This document shows positions 1 through 6,818 of a stretch of DNA of 64,000 nt, in pieces. Source of the DNA: Actinoallomurus vinaceus (lineage in GTDB: Bacteria > Actinomycetota > Actinomycetes > Streptosporangiales > Streptosporangiaceae). The stretch spans positions 496,001-560,000 of the forward strand of contig NZ_BAABHK010000002.1 in the NCBI RefSeq assembly GCF_039542055.1, read 5' to 3'. Position 1 is the stretch's first letter; every line of letters starts with the position of its first letter. Both the position numbers and the translations under genes were made by a program. The notes under the pieces were generated by a model. It did not search any database and had not been told where the DNA came from. It saw nothing but the letters and a program-made list of their open reading frames with translations.

Positions 1-997
1 TCTTGAACCCGGCGTCCGCGGCACGGGCCGCGAACTCCTCGGCCAGCCGCGTCTTGCCGATGCCCCCTTCCCCGGACAGCACCACCCAGCGGGTACGGCC
101 CTGGCCCGCGTCGCTCAGGATCTCGTCGAACCGGGTCAGTTCGCCGGTCCGGCCGACGATGACCGAGGCCGCGCCCGCCGGGCGCACCAGTGGGACGGGT
201 GCCGCGTGCGAGCGGCGGGGAGCCAGGGCTGCCAGGTCCTGGCGGAGCACCGCCACGTGAACGTCGCTGAGCTCGGGTCCCGGCACGGTGCCCAGCTCAT
301 CGGCGAGCAGCGCACGGATCGTCTCGAAACGCCGTAGCGCCTCCGCGGGCCGGCCCACCAGGTACAGGGCGCGCAGCAGCAGCGCCCAGGCGGCCTCGCG
401 CAGCGGAGACCGCGTGGTGAGTTCCTCGGCGATGACGGCCGCCTCATCGGGACGGCCCTCGTGGAGGAGAACGGTGGCGTGCAGCTCACCGGCCGCCAGC
501 CGGATCTCCTCCAGCCGGGCGATCTCTCTCTCGGCGAAGGCGTAGTTGGCGGCGTCGGCCAGGGCGGTGCCGCGCCACAGGGTCAGGCCGCGCTGCACCT
601 CCCGGCGGGCCTCGGTGAGTCGTCCGCGGGTCAGCAGCCCGCGCGCGTGGTTGACCGCCTCCTCGAACCGGGTCGAGTCCCGGATGTGGGGCGCCGCGTT
701 GAGCGTGTACCCCGCCGATCCGCTGAGCAGGACGGTGTGCCCTCCCCGCCGCGTACGATCCGGCTCCAGCACGGCGCGCAGCCGACTGATGTGCGAGTGG
801 ATGGAGGACAGGGCACCCGCAGGCGGATTCCCTTCCCACAGGTCCTCTCCCAGGCGGTCCGCCGACACCGGACGGCTGTCGGCGATCAGCAGCCGGGCGA
901 GGAGGACACGGCGTTTAGGCGGGCCCAGGTCGAGCCGGGTGTCACCCGACCAGGCCTCCAGCGGGCCCAACAGCACGAACCTGAGGTGGTCGCTCAA
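1..997 (-). CDS. SARP/AfsR-family transcriptional regulator, 3' end outside window
   Basis: The first 332 codons are visible. Residues 1-95 match an OmpR/PhoB-type winged-helix DNA-binding domain (LRFVLLGPLEAWSG, GPPKRRVLLARLL, LSSIHSHISRLRAVLEPD). Residues ~100-250 are a bacterial transcriptional activator domain (DSTRFEEAVNHARG, LREAAWALLLRALYLVGRP, ALRRFETIRALLADELG). An AAA/NTPase module then starts (VGRTGELTRF near residue 280, P-loop GEGGIGKT near 307). This order is that of SARP activators with an AfsR-like ATPase, which bind promoter direct repeats and switch on large clusters. I chose the TTG at 997 because GGAAGG lies 7 bases upstream and the protein then begins directly at the winged helix; GTG at 1012 is the alternative. 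It lies 82 bp downstream of the lectin gene in the same direction and may regulate the giant-toxin locus, which is an inference from position only. Confidence 0.85.
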   Translation of the reverse strand, partial: MSDHLRFVLLGPLEAWSGDTRLDLGPPKRRVLLARLLIADSRPVSADRLGEDLWEGNPPAGALSSIHSHISRLRAVLEPDRTRRGGHTVLLSGSAGYTLNAAPHIRDSTRFEEAVNHARGLLTRGRLTEARREVQRGLTLWRGTALADAANYAFAEREIARLEEIRLAAGELHATVLLHEGRPDEAAVIAEELTTRSPLREAAWALLLRALYLVGRPAEALRRFETIRALLADELGTVPGPELSDVHVAVLRQDLAALAPRRSHAAPVPLVRPAGAASVIVGRTGELTRFDEILSDAGQGRTRWVVLSGEGGIGKTRLAEEFAARAADAGFK

Positions 998-1079
998 TCG
1001 TTCGCCTTCCACAGCCGCGTTCGCCTGCTCGGCCGGCTCGGGGCATGGCTTGTCGGGGATCGGCAAGCCCGCTGATCGA

Positions 1080-2408
1080 TCAGCCGAAGGACCAGATGTG
1101 ATCGTCCTTGGGATCACATGGGAAGAGGGTGAGCCGGGCGTCCTTCCCCCCGGACCCGTAATAGCCCGACACATCCAGGCACAACTTGTGGCTGACGTAG
1201 TTGCGGATCCAGAAGTGGCCACTGCTTCTCTCGTCGAGATACCACATCTGGTTGTCGCTCAGCCCGGGATAGCAAAGGTTTTCCGACAGAGCGGTACGGG
1301 CGGGCGCGGGCCCCGCACCAGGCACATCGAAGCAGTAGTCGTCCTTACTGTTGCGGATGGTGAACAGGTCGGCCCCGTGCGGTCCGCCGCCCTTCATATT
1401 GACGACGAGATCCCAGAGTTGGTTGTCACTATTTGACCGGGTGCACGTGAACTGGTTGATCGGGCCCTCGATGCTGCCATTGCCGTAGCCGGGGACGTCG
1501 GCGCACAGGCCGGTCATCGTGTTGTGGAGCAGGACGCGCGTGGTCGTGGAGAAGTTCGGCCCGGTAGGGAAGCGTCCCCCGCCGCTCGTCACGCCGACCT
1601 TGCCCTTGCCCGCCTTGGTCCCGTGCTTCCCGGCGGCGTCCTTGGACCCGGCCGTGCCGGCCTTCGTGCCCTTCTTCGGAGACGCGGACGCCGACGGTGA
1701 CGGTGACGCGGTGGCGGTCGGCGAGGCGGAGGCGTACGCGCCTGCCGCGCCCTGCCCGCCGCCGGTCATCACCCTGTCCGCCGCGGCGGTGGTGCGTTGC
1801 TTCTTGCCGTCGTGGGACCCCTTCCCGACCAGCAAGATCGGGATCGAGAGCAGGACGACTCCGCCGATCGCCACGGCGGCGAGAACGGGTTTGCGCGGCC
1901 GGTCCGGCGGCATCTCGTCGCCGGCCGCCGCAGCGCCGTCCGGGGACGCCGGCGCCACCGCGACGTTCCGCAGCCACGCGGTGCGCTTCTCCTTCTTGGC
2001 GGCCTTGTCGTCCTTCTTGCCGTCCTCAGGTGCCTTGCCGTCGGCCGCCGGCTTCGTGGCCTCGTCCGGTGACGCCGCCGGTTCCTGAGCACCGCCGGAG
2101 CCTTCTTCCTCCGGCGCGGCCTCACCGGCGTCGGCGGTCTCCCCTCCGGCGGAGGCGGGCTTGTCGTCCTCCCGCTCGGACGTGGATTCAGAGGCCGGGG
2201 TCTGCTCCTCCGCGGGAGGAGAAGCGGACGCGGGAGCCTGTTCCTCCGCGGACGCGGGATCGGAGGCCGGCGCCGGCTCGTCCACGGACGTCGGACCGGA
2301 GGCCGGTGCCAGGTCCTCTGCCGCATCTATGTCCGCTTCAGGCAACTTGACCGGTCGACGGACGCCGAGCGACTCCGTGGGTTCGCCGGATCCCGACTGG
2401 GAGGGCAC
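1080..2408 (-). CDS. Single-pass membrane protein with extracellular ricin-type beta-trefoil lectin domain
   Basis: The protein has 442 aa. Residues 1-170 are acidic, Pro/Ala/Glu-rich and low-complexity with no signal peptide. A basic stretch then precedes a transmembrane helix at about 174-194 (VLAAVAIGGVVLLSIPILLV). A Ser/Pro/Lys linker follows, and the last ~150 residues form three trefoil repeats carrying CADVPG, CFDVPG and CLDVSG and the QxW-like signatures NQLW, NQMW and DHIW. The expected topology is N-terminus inside, lectin outside, so it probably binds glycans at the cell surface. The GTG start is well supported: AAGGAG sits 8 bases upstream. The gene begins 78 bp after the 1015-aa gene, consistent with one operon. 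Ligand and role are unknown; tethering or docking of the secreted giant protein is only a guess. RICIN assignment is confident, function is not. Confidence 0.85.
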   Translation of the reverse strand: MPSQSGSGEPTESLGVRRPVKLPEADIDAAEDLAPASGPTSVDEPAPASDPASAEEQAPASASPPAEEQTPASESTSEREDDKPASAGGETADAGEAAPEEEGSGGAQEPAASPDEATKPAADGKAPEDGKKDDKAAKKEKRTAWLRNVAVAPASPDGAAAAGDEMPPDRPRKPVLAAVAIGGVVLLSIPILLVGKGSHDGKKQRTTAAADRVMTGGGQGAAGAYASASPTATASPSPSASASPKKGTKAGTAGSKDAAGKHGTKAGKGKVGVTSGGGRFPTGPNFSTTTRVLLHNTMTGLCADVPGYGNGSIEGPINQFTCTRSNSDNQLWDLVVNMKGGGPHGADLFTIRNSKDDYCFDVPGAGPAPARTALSENLCYPGLSDNQMWYLDERSSGHFWIRNYVSHKLCLDVSGYYGSGGKDARLTLFPCDPKDDHIWSFG

Positions 2409-2486
2409 GATATTTTCTCCTTACATATTTGTAAATTAGAGTCACGGATGGGGCCGGTTGTTCGCCGTTTCCCGAGGCGGCCTCCA
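2409..2486 (-). promoter_or_regulatory. AT-rich intergenic patch with palindrome and strong RBS
   Basis: The 78-bp gap before the lectin gene is strikingly AT-rich for this genome. It holds the inverted repeat TTACAAATATGTAA (2421-2434, 5-bp arms) immediately overlapping the ribosome binding site AAGGAG (about 2417-2422). The palindrome could be an operator or could fold over the Shine-Dalgarno; I cannot assign -10/-35 boxes with confidence. Confidence 0.4.
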
Positions 2487-5400
2487 TCACATGGCTCCGC
2501 CCAGTGGCTCGGCGCAGCGGACGGGCCAGCCGCCCGGAGACGCTCCCTCGGCCGCGGCCGGGTGCCGGCGCAGCGCTTCACCGAGCTTCTCCAGAACGGC
2601 CTGATCGGCGGCGCCGAGCACGCCGGGCCGGTCGTCTGTCTTCGATCCCCCGCCGAGGACCTCGCTCAGGAGGACGATCGGGGCCTGGCCGTCGGACCGT
2701 ACGCCGAGCACGCGGAAGGCGGTTCCCGGGGAGAACACGACCTCCTCGGAGCCGGCACCTGATCCGGAGCCGAGCAGCGGGCGCACCCGCCGACCGGTCG
2801 AGGACCAGATGACGTATCCGCCCACCGCGGCCGACAGACCCGCGGCGCCGCCGATCGGCAGCGCGCTGACCGGCCCGGGTCCGCGCAGGACCGTTCCCGG
2901 CACGAACCGCTCCAGACCGGCGCCGGCGGACAGTCCGCCGCGAACCGCCGCCCCCCGGTACGACGGCAGACGGCTCAGACCGGAGGTGAGGCAGGCGCGG
3001 TACGAGTCGGGGAATCCGGGTCCGCCCGGTGATCCCGACTCACGGCCGTACGGCTCGCCGAGCCCGCCCGACAGGTGGACGTGCACCGCGACGAGATCGA
3101 TCCGTGCCGCGTCCACCTGCCCGCCGCGCAGCGCCGGCATCCGCGTCAACGCCCGGTTCACCGCAGCGCTGTGCCGCTCCCAAATCGGTTGTATGAGGGA
3201 CCGGAACTCCGCTCGTTCCGCCTCGGTGCTGCGGCGGAGGGGTCTCGCGACAGGTCCGGGCCGCGCTCCCCCCGCGACGGAGGCCGGACCAGGCTGTGGC
3301 TCGGCGGGCGGAGCCGGCGGCACGGCCCGGTCGGCCGGGGACGGCTCGGCGGTACGGGAGGGCGTCACGGGATCGGAGGCGGCCGGGCCGGCGACCGTCG
3401 TCGTCGACGGCCGCTCGGCGGCGATGGGCTCGGCGGACGGCGCCGACGGCCGAGGGTTCGGCGACGGTACGGGGGCCTGAGACTCCGTCGGCCGTACGGG
3501 AGCCTGGGATTCGGCCGTCGGTACGGGAGCCTGAGACTCCGCCGGCCGTACGGGTGTCTCAGGCTCCACCGGCCGTGCGGGGGCGGCCGGTGCCGAGGGC
3601 TCGGCCGGTTCTCTCGGCGTAACGGGGGTCAGCGGGATCCCCGCCAGGTTCGGCGGGAGCGATTTCGCGTCACTCCCCTGCCGCGGCCCGGTCGGCGCCG
3701 ACGAATCGGTACGCGTCGGGTCCGTGACCGCGGAGGACGGAGGGACCGGCGGTTCCGGCGCGTGGGACGGATCGCCGTTCGGAGGCGGTGCGGAGCCCTC
3801 CGTCGGGTCCCCGGAAGGATTCGCTCGCCCGGGGGCCACGGACTCTTCGGGTACAGGCGCGGGCGAACTCGCCTGCGCGGACGGTGGGAAGGCCACGCGA
3901 TCGGGAAGGGACGGCCGCGTGGGCGAAGGGAAGCCGTCGGCAGCCGGTCCTGCGGCGTTGGCTCGTGCGGGCGCCGAGTGTTCGGCCGCGAAGGCGGAAG
4001 CCTCCGCTCTCGCCGCCGGTGGAGAGGCGGACGGCTCCGCCTGAGCCCGGGTCGTGTGCGGCGTCGCGACGGTCCGTACGGTGGGCGACGCGGGAGCGGG
4101 CGCCGCCTCGACCGGTGTCGGCTCCACGAGCGACACGTTGTGCTCGATGGCCAGCCGGAGCAGGCGGAACCCATCGTCGTCCGACCCCTCCGGCTGCGCG
4201 ACCCGGTGCAGGGCGACGAACTCACGGACATCGGCGTCCAGGTCAGCGAGCACGCGGGACAGACCGGCGAAGAGCGCGTCGTCGGCCGGCGCGCCGCGGA
4301 GGTTCACCTCGATGGCCAACTGTTCCGGTGCCACGGGCCGTCCGGCGAGGGTGGGCGGCTCGCCGTGGGGCCCCACGATCAGCCCGGACCTCGTCACGGC
4401 GACCTGCCAGCGATCCGAGAGGCGGATGACGCCATCGTCCGTCTGGACGCCTCCGGACAGGGGTGAGCGCCAGCGGAGCAGCCGGGGCGCGGCGGGACCG
4501 TCCGTGCCGTCGGCGCCGTACGGCCGGCAGGCGACGGTCTCGACGAACGGCGCCCAGGTCGGTTCGGCGTCGGCACCGATCAGGACCGGCCGGACGACGG
4601 GCTCGGTCTCGGAGCCGACGACCAGCGGGAGGCCGGTCCACATCTCCAGCTCGGCGCCCAGGATCTCGGCGGTGTCCTGCGCGACGGACAGCAGGTCGAT
4701 GGGGCCGCACGGGGCGAGACGGACCGATGCACGGGTCGCCGTGGGCAGGGCCGTCAGCAGGGAGGCGAGTTCGTCGGCCCGGAGCTCCGCGTCGCCGCTG
4801 AGCCGGGGGGCGCCGACGAGAACGGTGAGGCGCTCACCGTCCACCGGGACCGAGTAGCAGAGGTTCGCCGCCCAGGCTCTCGGCTCGCGCGCCGACCGCA
4901 CGAGGACGCCGGCGGGAACCTGCTCCACGATGTATCCACCGGCGGTACGGCCGGGCAGCCGCGCCAGCGCGGACTGCCAGGCCGGCACCGGGCTGCGCGG
5001 CCCGAGGAGCCTCGGCTCCGCGCCCGGCGTGAACGCCCGCCAGCCGTGGCCGGGCACGTCGGCACCGAGGGCGAACAGGGATCCGCCCGGCAGGATCAGG
5101 ACGCCCGCGTCCGGAGCGATCACCTCGATCCCCCAGCCGTCGGCGATCCGCTGCGCGAGGGCGGGGCGGCCGGCGCGTCGAGCACCCGCGCCCGACAGCA
5201 CGAGCCGAACCGCGGTGACCCCCTTGGCGCGCAGGGAGTCGAGCACGGTGCCGAGCCGGGCCCAGAGCTCACCGCCCGCGTCGTCCGCACCGACGACGAG
5301 GGTGAAGTACTCGTCCACGCCGGCGAGGGCGCGGGCGAGTTCGGCGACGTCCTCGCGGCGCGGCGTCGCGTCCGGAGAGGGGCGCAGCAGGATCAGACCG

Positions 5401-5534
5401 TCGTACTCGTCGACCACGACCGCTGCCCGGCTCTTCGCGCGGGCGGCGCCGCGGTCTCCCGGCCCGGTCGAGGCGGAGGCGTCCTGCCCGCCCTGTCCTG
5501 GCCGGCGGCCGGGCGCTCTTCTCCAGCGGGTCAC
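2487..5534 (-). CDS. 1015-aa T7SS-locus protein: degenerate lonely-Cys/caspase-fold-like N-terminus, Pro-rich linker, ART-like C-terminus
   Basis: Residues ~35-470 are alpha/beta with segments resembling the giant protein's clan CD-like domains: VRLVLSGAGA and VRLAPCGP (near residue 272) sit where the Cys strand would be, but no partner His-Gly is present. WQVAVTRSGLIVGPHG closely mirrors QVAVTRSGMHLAPRADG of the giant protein, so the two are probably paralogous there. Residues ~480-755 are Pro/Ala/Ser-rich and repetitive. Residues ~765-990 resemble an R-S-E ADP-ribosyltransferase: LPSYRGAAVRGG (~860), YVIWSS (~908) and SEEVVFSPGTAFRVL (~930). The first residue of the usual [QE]xE pair is Ser, so activity is doubtful. 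No signal peptide or TM helix is seen. The GTG start follows GGAGGTG at 5-6 bases and overlaps the stop of a short upstream ORF (GTGA). It could be a chaperone, modifier or second effector. Confidence 0.75.
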   Translation of the reverse strand: MTRWRRAPGRRPGQGGQDASASTGPGDRGAARAKSRAAVVVDEYDGLILLRPSPDATPRREDVAELARALAGVDEYFTLVVGADDAGGELWARLGTVLDSLRAKGVTAVRLVLSGAGARRAGRPALAQRIADGWGIEVIAPDAGVLILPGGSLFALGADVPGHGWRAFTPGAEPRLLGPRSPVPAWQSALARLPGRTAGGYIVEQVPAGVLVRSAREPRAWAANLCYSVPVDGERLTVLVGAPRLSGDAELRADELASLLTALPTATRASVRLAPCGPIDLLSVAQDTAEILGAELEMWTGLPLVVGSETEPVVRPVLIGADAEPTWAPFVETVACRPYGADGTDGPAAPRLLRWRSPLSGGVQTDDGVIRLSDRWQVAVTRSGLIVGPHGEPPTLAGRPVAPEQLAIEVNLRGAPADDALFAGLSRVLADLDADVREFVALHRVAQPEGSDDDGFRLLRLAIEHNVSLVEPTPVEAAPAPASPTVRTVATPHTTRAQAEPSASPPAARAEASAFAAEHSAPARANAAGPAADGFPSPTRPSLPDRVAFPPSAQASSPAPVPEESVAPGRANPSGDPTEGSAPPPNGDPSHAPEPPVPPSSAVTDPTRTDSSAPTGPRQGSDAKSLPPNLAGIPLTPVTPREPAEPSAPAAPARPVEPETPVRPAESQAPVPTAESQAPVRPTESQAPVPSPNPRPSAPSAEPIAAERPSTTTVAGPAASDPVTPSRTAEPSPADRAVPPAPPAEPQPGPASVAGGARPGPVARPLRRSTEAERAEFRSLIQPIWERHSAAVNRALTRMPALRGGQVDAARIDLVAVHVHLSGGLGEPYGRESGSPGGPGFPDSYRACLTSGLSRLPSYRGAAVRGGLSAGAGLERFVPGTVLRGPGPVSALPIGGAAGLSAAVGGYVIWSSTGRRVRPLLGSGSGAGSEEVVFSPGTAFRVLGVRSDGQAPIVLLSEVLGGGSKTDDRPGVLGAADQAVLEKLGEALRRHPAAAEGASPGGWPVRCAEPLGGAM
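3467..3574 (-). repeat. 27-bp tandem repeats in the Pro-rich linker
   Basis: Four imperfect 27-bp units begin at 3467, 3494, 3521 and 3548. They encode repeats of the type ESQAPVRPT in the linker of the 1015-aa protein. The frame is preserved, as expected for a length-variable spacer. Confidence 0.8.
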
Positions 5535-5596
5535 GATTCACCTCCGGCGACGGCTGCGGTCGCGGCGAAGGGCCGCCCGGTCGGCGGATCCGTCAC
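5531..5596 (-). CDS. Possible 21-codon leader ORF translationally coupled to the 1015-aa gene
   Basis: A GTG codon at 5596 lies 6 bases after a perfect AAGGAGG (5603-5609). It opens a 21-codon frame beginning MTDPPTGRPF and ending AGGES. Its TGA stop overlaps the GTG start of the 1015-aa gene in a GTGA arrangement (5531-5534), which is typical of translational coupling. The peptide has no recognisable domain and may serve only to load ribosomes onto the next gene. The near-ideal SD and spacing and the exact 4-base overlap are the evidence; a chance occurrence cannot be excluded. Confidence 0.4.
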   Translation of the reverse strand: MTDPPTGRPFAATAAVAGGES

Positions 5597-5791
5597 CGCG
5601 CGCCTCCTTGGCGTTACGCACAGCGAACTAAGGTCACCTTTCGGTCCGTAAGGAGGCGATTCGGCGAAAGGTGGCCCCGCATACGCATACGGACCCGATG
5701 GCGCTTTCGTTCACCGCAGGCGACCGTATTTTTCCGGTCACGCCCGTTTGCGACTGTTTTCGACGGTCTCGGCCCAGCGGCGGGGGTGGGA
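5597..5791 (-). promoter_or_regulatory. Intergenic region with two inverted repeats, likely promoter/operator of the downstream genes
   Basis: This is the only substantial non-coding stretch in the window. It contains an imperfect inverted repeat GGTCACCTTTC/GAAAGGTGGCC (5632-5642 and 5666-5676, 10 of 11 matching, 23-bp spacer) and a smaller hairpin GACCG/CGGTC around a T-rich loop (5722-5739). The first could be a regulator-binding site or an RNA hairpin. I see no T-run that would make either a classic terminator, and no confident -10/-35 pair. Its position suggests that the 1015-aa gene and the genes after it form a transcription unit that can be controlled separately from the giant gene. 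Confidence 0.4.
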
Positions 5792-6523
5792 TCAGGCATC
5801 CTCACCGGCAGAGCCGCCGACGGTGGCCGGACGCGCCGGCGGCTCGACGACGTCGTCCTGATCACCGGCCTCGTCGGCGTCCGCGCCGGTCTGTTCCAGC
5901 GCCGCCAGGAGCATGCCGGTGTCCACGGTCATGCTCACCGGGGCCGAGGGGTTGAGATAGAGGACGTGGCCGGCAGGCAGCCGGTCGGCCAGTTCCCCTA
6001 CGCCCATCACCTCGAACGCCAACCGGCCCGCCGCCTGCAGATACGCCGGAGAGGTGAAGACCGGGACGACTCGCGTCCTGCCGTCCGGCGCGGTGGCGGG
6101 CAGCGGATCGCCCTCGGGAGTGACGAACACCGCAGCCTCCGGCAGAGCGGCCAGCGCCTCGACGACGGCCTCGCCGGGACCGTAGCCCGTCGCGGCGAGC
6201 TGGACGGCCTCGTCGACGTCATCGATCGGCTCGGGCCAGCCCAGCGCCGACGGCGACGGCCGGTAGTCCTCGTTGTCGCGCCACTCGACGATCTCGCCCT
6301 CGGGACTCGAGCGCCACTGTCCGATCACCGCCCACGAGGGAGGTTCGGCATCCTCGTTCCACGCCGGGTCGACCATGCCGAGCCAGTGGTCGGGGGCGAG
6401 CCGTGCCGCCTCCCGGATGGAGTCCGGAACCGGAGGCATCCTCTCGCTGGCGCCCTGGATCGTCTCGGCGCCGGCGATCGCCGCGGCCGGTTCCTCGCGC
6501 ACGTCGCCTTGTTCGGTCGTCAC
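5792..6523 (-). CDS. Type VII secretion system-associated protein (SseB-like)
   Basis: The protein has 243 aa from GTG 6523. The N-terminal half carries GMVDPAWNEDAEPPSWAVIG, then GQWRSSPEGEIVEWRDN and PSPSALGWPEP, a signature I recognise from Streptomyces proteins annotated as type VII secretion system-associated. The C-terminal half (ALPEAAVFVTPEGD, VPVFTSPAYLQAAG, LYLNPSAPVSMTVDT) is SseB-like, with the conserved LNP segment. There is no signal or TM helix, so it is probably cytoplasmic and may assist folding, recognition or loading of the secreted giant protein; the exact role is not established. GTG 6523 is preferred over ATG 6538 because GAGG/GGAG motifs precede it. The gap after the DUF6406-like gene is only 32 bp, so the genes are co-transcribed. 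Confidence 0.8.
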   Translation of the reverse strand: MTTEQGDVREEPAAAIAGAETIQGASERMPPVPDSIREAARLAPDHWLGMVDPAWNEDAEPPSWAVIGQWRSSPEGEIVEWRDNEDYRPSPSALGWPEPIDDVDEAVQLAATGYGPGEAVVEALAALPEAAVFVTPEGDPLPATAPDGRTRVVPVFTSPAYLQAAGRLAFEVMGVGELADRLPAGHVLYLNPSAPVSMTVDTGMLLAALEQTGADADEAGDQDDVVEPPARPATVGGSAGEDA

Positions 6524-6555
6524 TCTTCCTCGCTCCATGTCCGGTGAGGTCGGCG

Positions 6556-6810
6556 CTATCCGACCTTGGTCAGCACAACGGTCCAGTCCCGCCCGCCGGG
6601 GTCGTCCACACGGTCGAGCCGCCACGTCTGGTCGCCTACGGGGAACGTGTCGCCGGGACGGAGGGTGTAGCGGTTCTCCTCTTCGGCGGCGACTCCCAGG
6701 CGCACGGTGAGCGGGTGGCCCTCACGCGCGTCGACGTAGATCACGCCGAAGCTACCGATGGCGGTGTTCCGCTGTCGACCCCGCTGCAGACGGATCTCTT
6801 CGATCGCCAT
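6556..6810 (-). CDS. Small DUF6406-like protein
   Basis: The protein has 84 aa, beginning MAIEEIRLQRG. Its pattern (IGSFGVIYVDA, YTLRPGDTFPVGDQTWRLD, WTVVLTKVG) matches what I remember of DUF6406, a family of small soluble actinobacterial proteins with no known activity. It is mostly beta-strand with no signal peptide. The ATG at 6810 has GAGG six bases upstream. An upstream in-frame ATG at 6822 overlaps the stop of the giant gene as ATGA, so coupling to the giant ORF is direct either way. Its fixed place between the giant gene and the T7SS-associated gene suggests an accessory (chaperone or immunity-like) role, which is inference. Confidence 0.75.
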   Translation of the reverse strand: MAIEEIRLQRGRQRNTAIGSFGVIYVDAREGHPLTVRLGVAAEEENRYTLRPGDTFPVGDQTWRLDRVDDPGGRDWTVVLTKVG

Positions 6811-6818
6811 GATCATCC

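Noticed and set aside
998..1079. Promoter for the SARP-like gene
   Set aside because: The 82-bp gap shows no convincing -10/-35 or operator; read-through from the lectin gene is at least as likely.
3467..3574. Possible CRISPR-like array (regular 27-bp repeats)
   Set aside because: The repeats are head to tail with no spacers, in frame, and encode a Pro-rich linker.
5722..5739. Intrinsic terminator after the T7SS-associated gene
   Set aside because: The stem is only 5 bp and no T-run follows on the minus strand. At best a weak hairpin.
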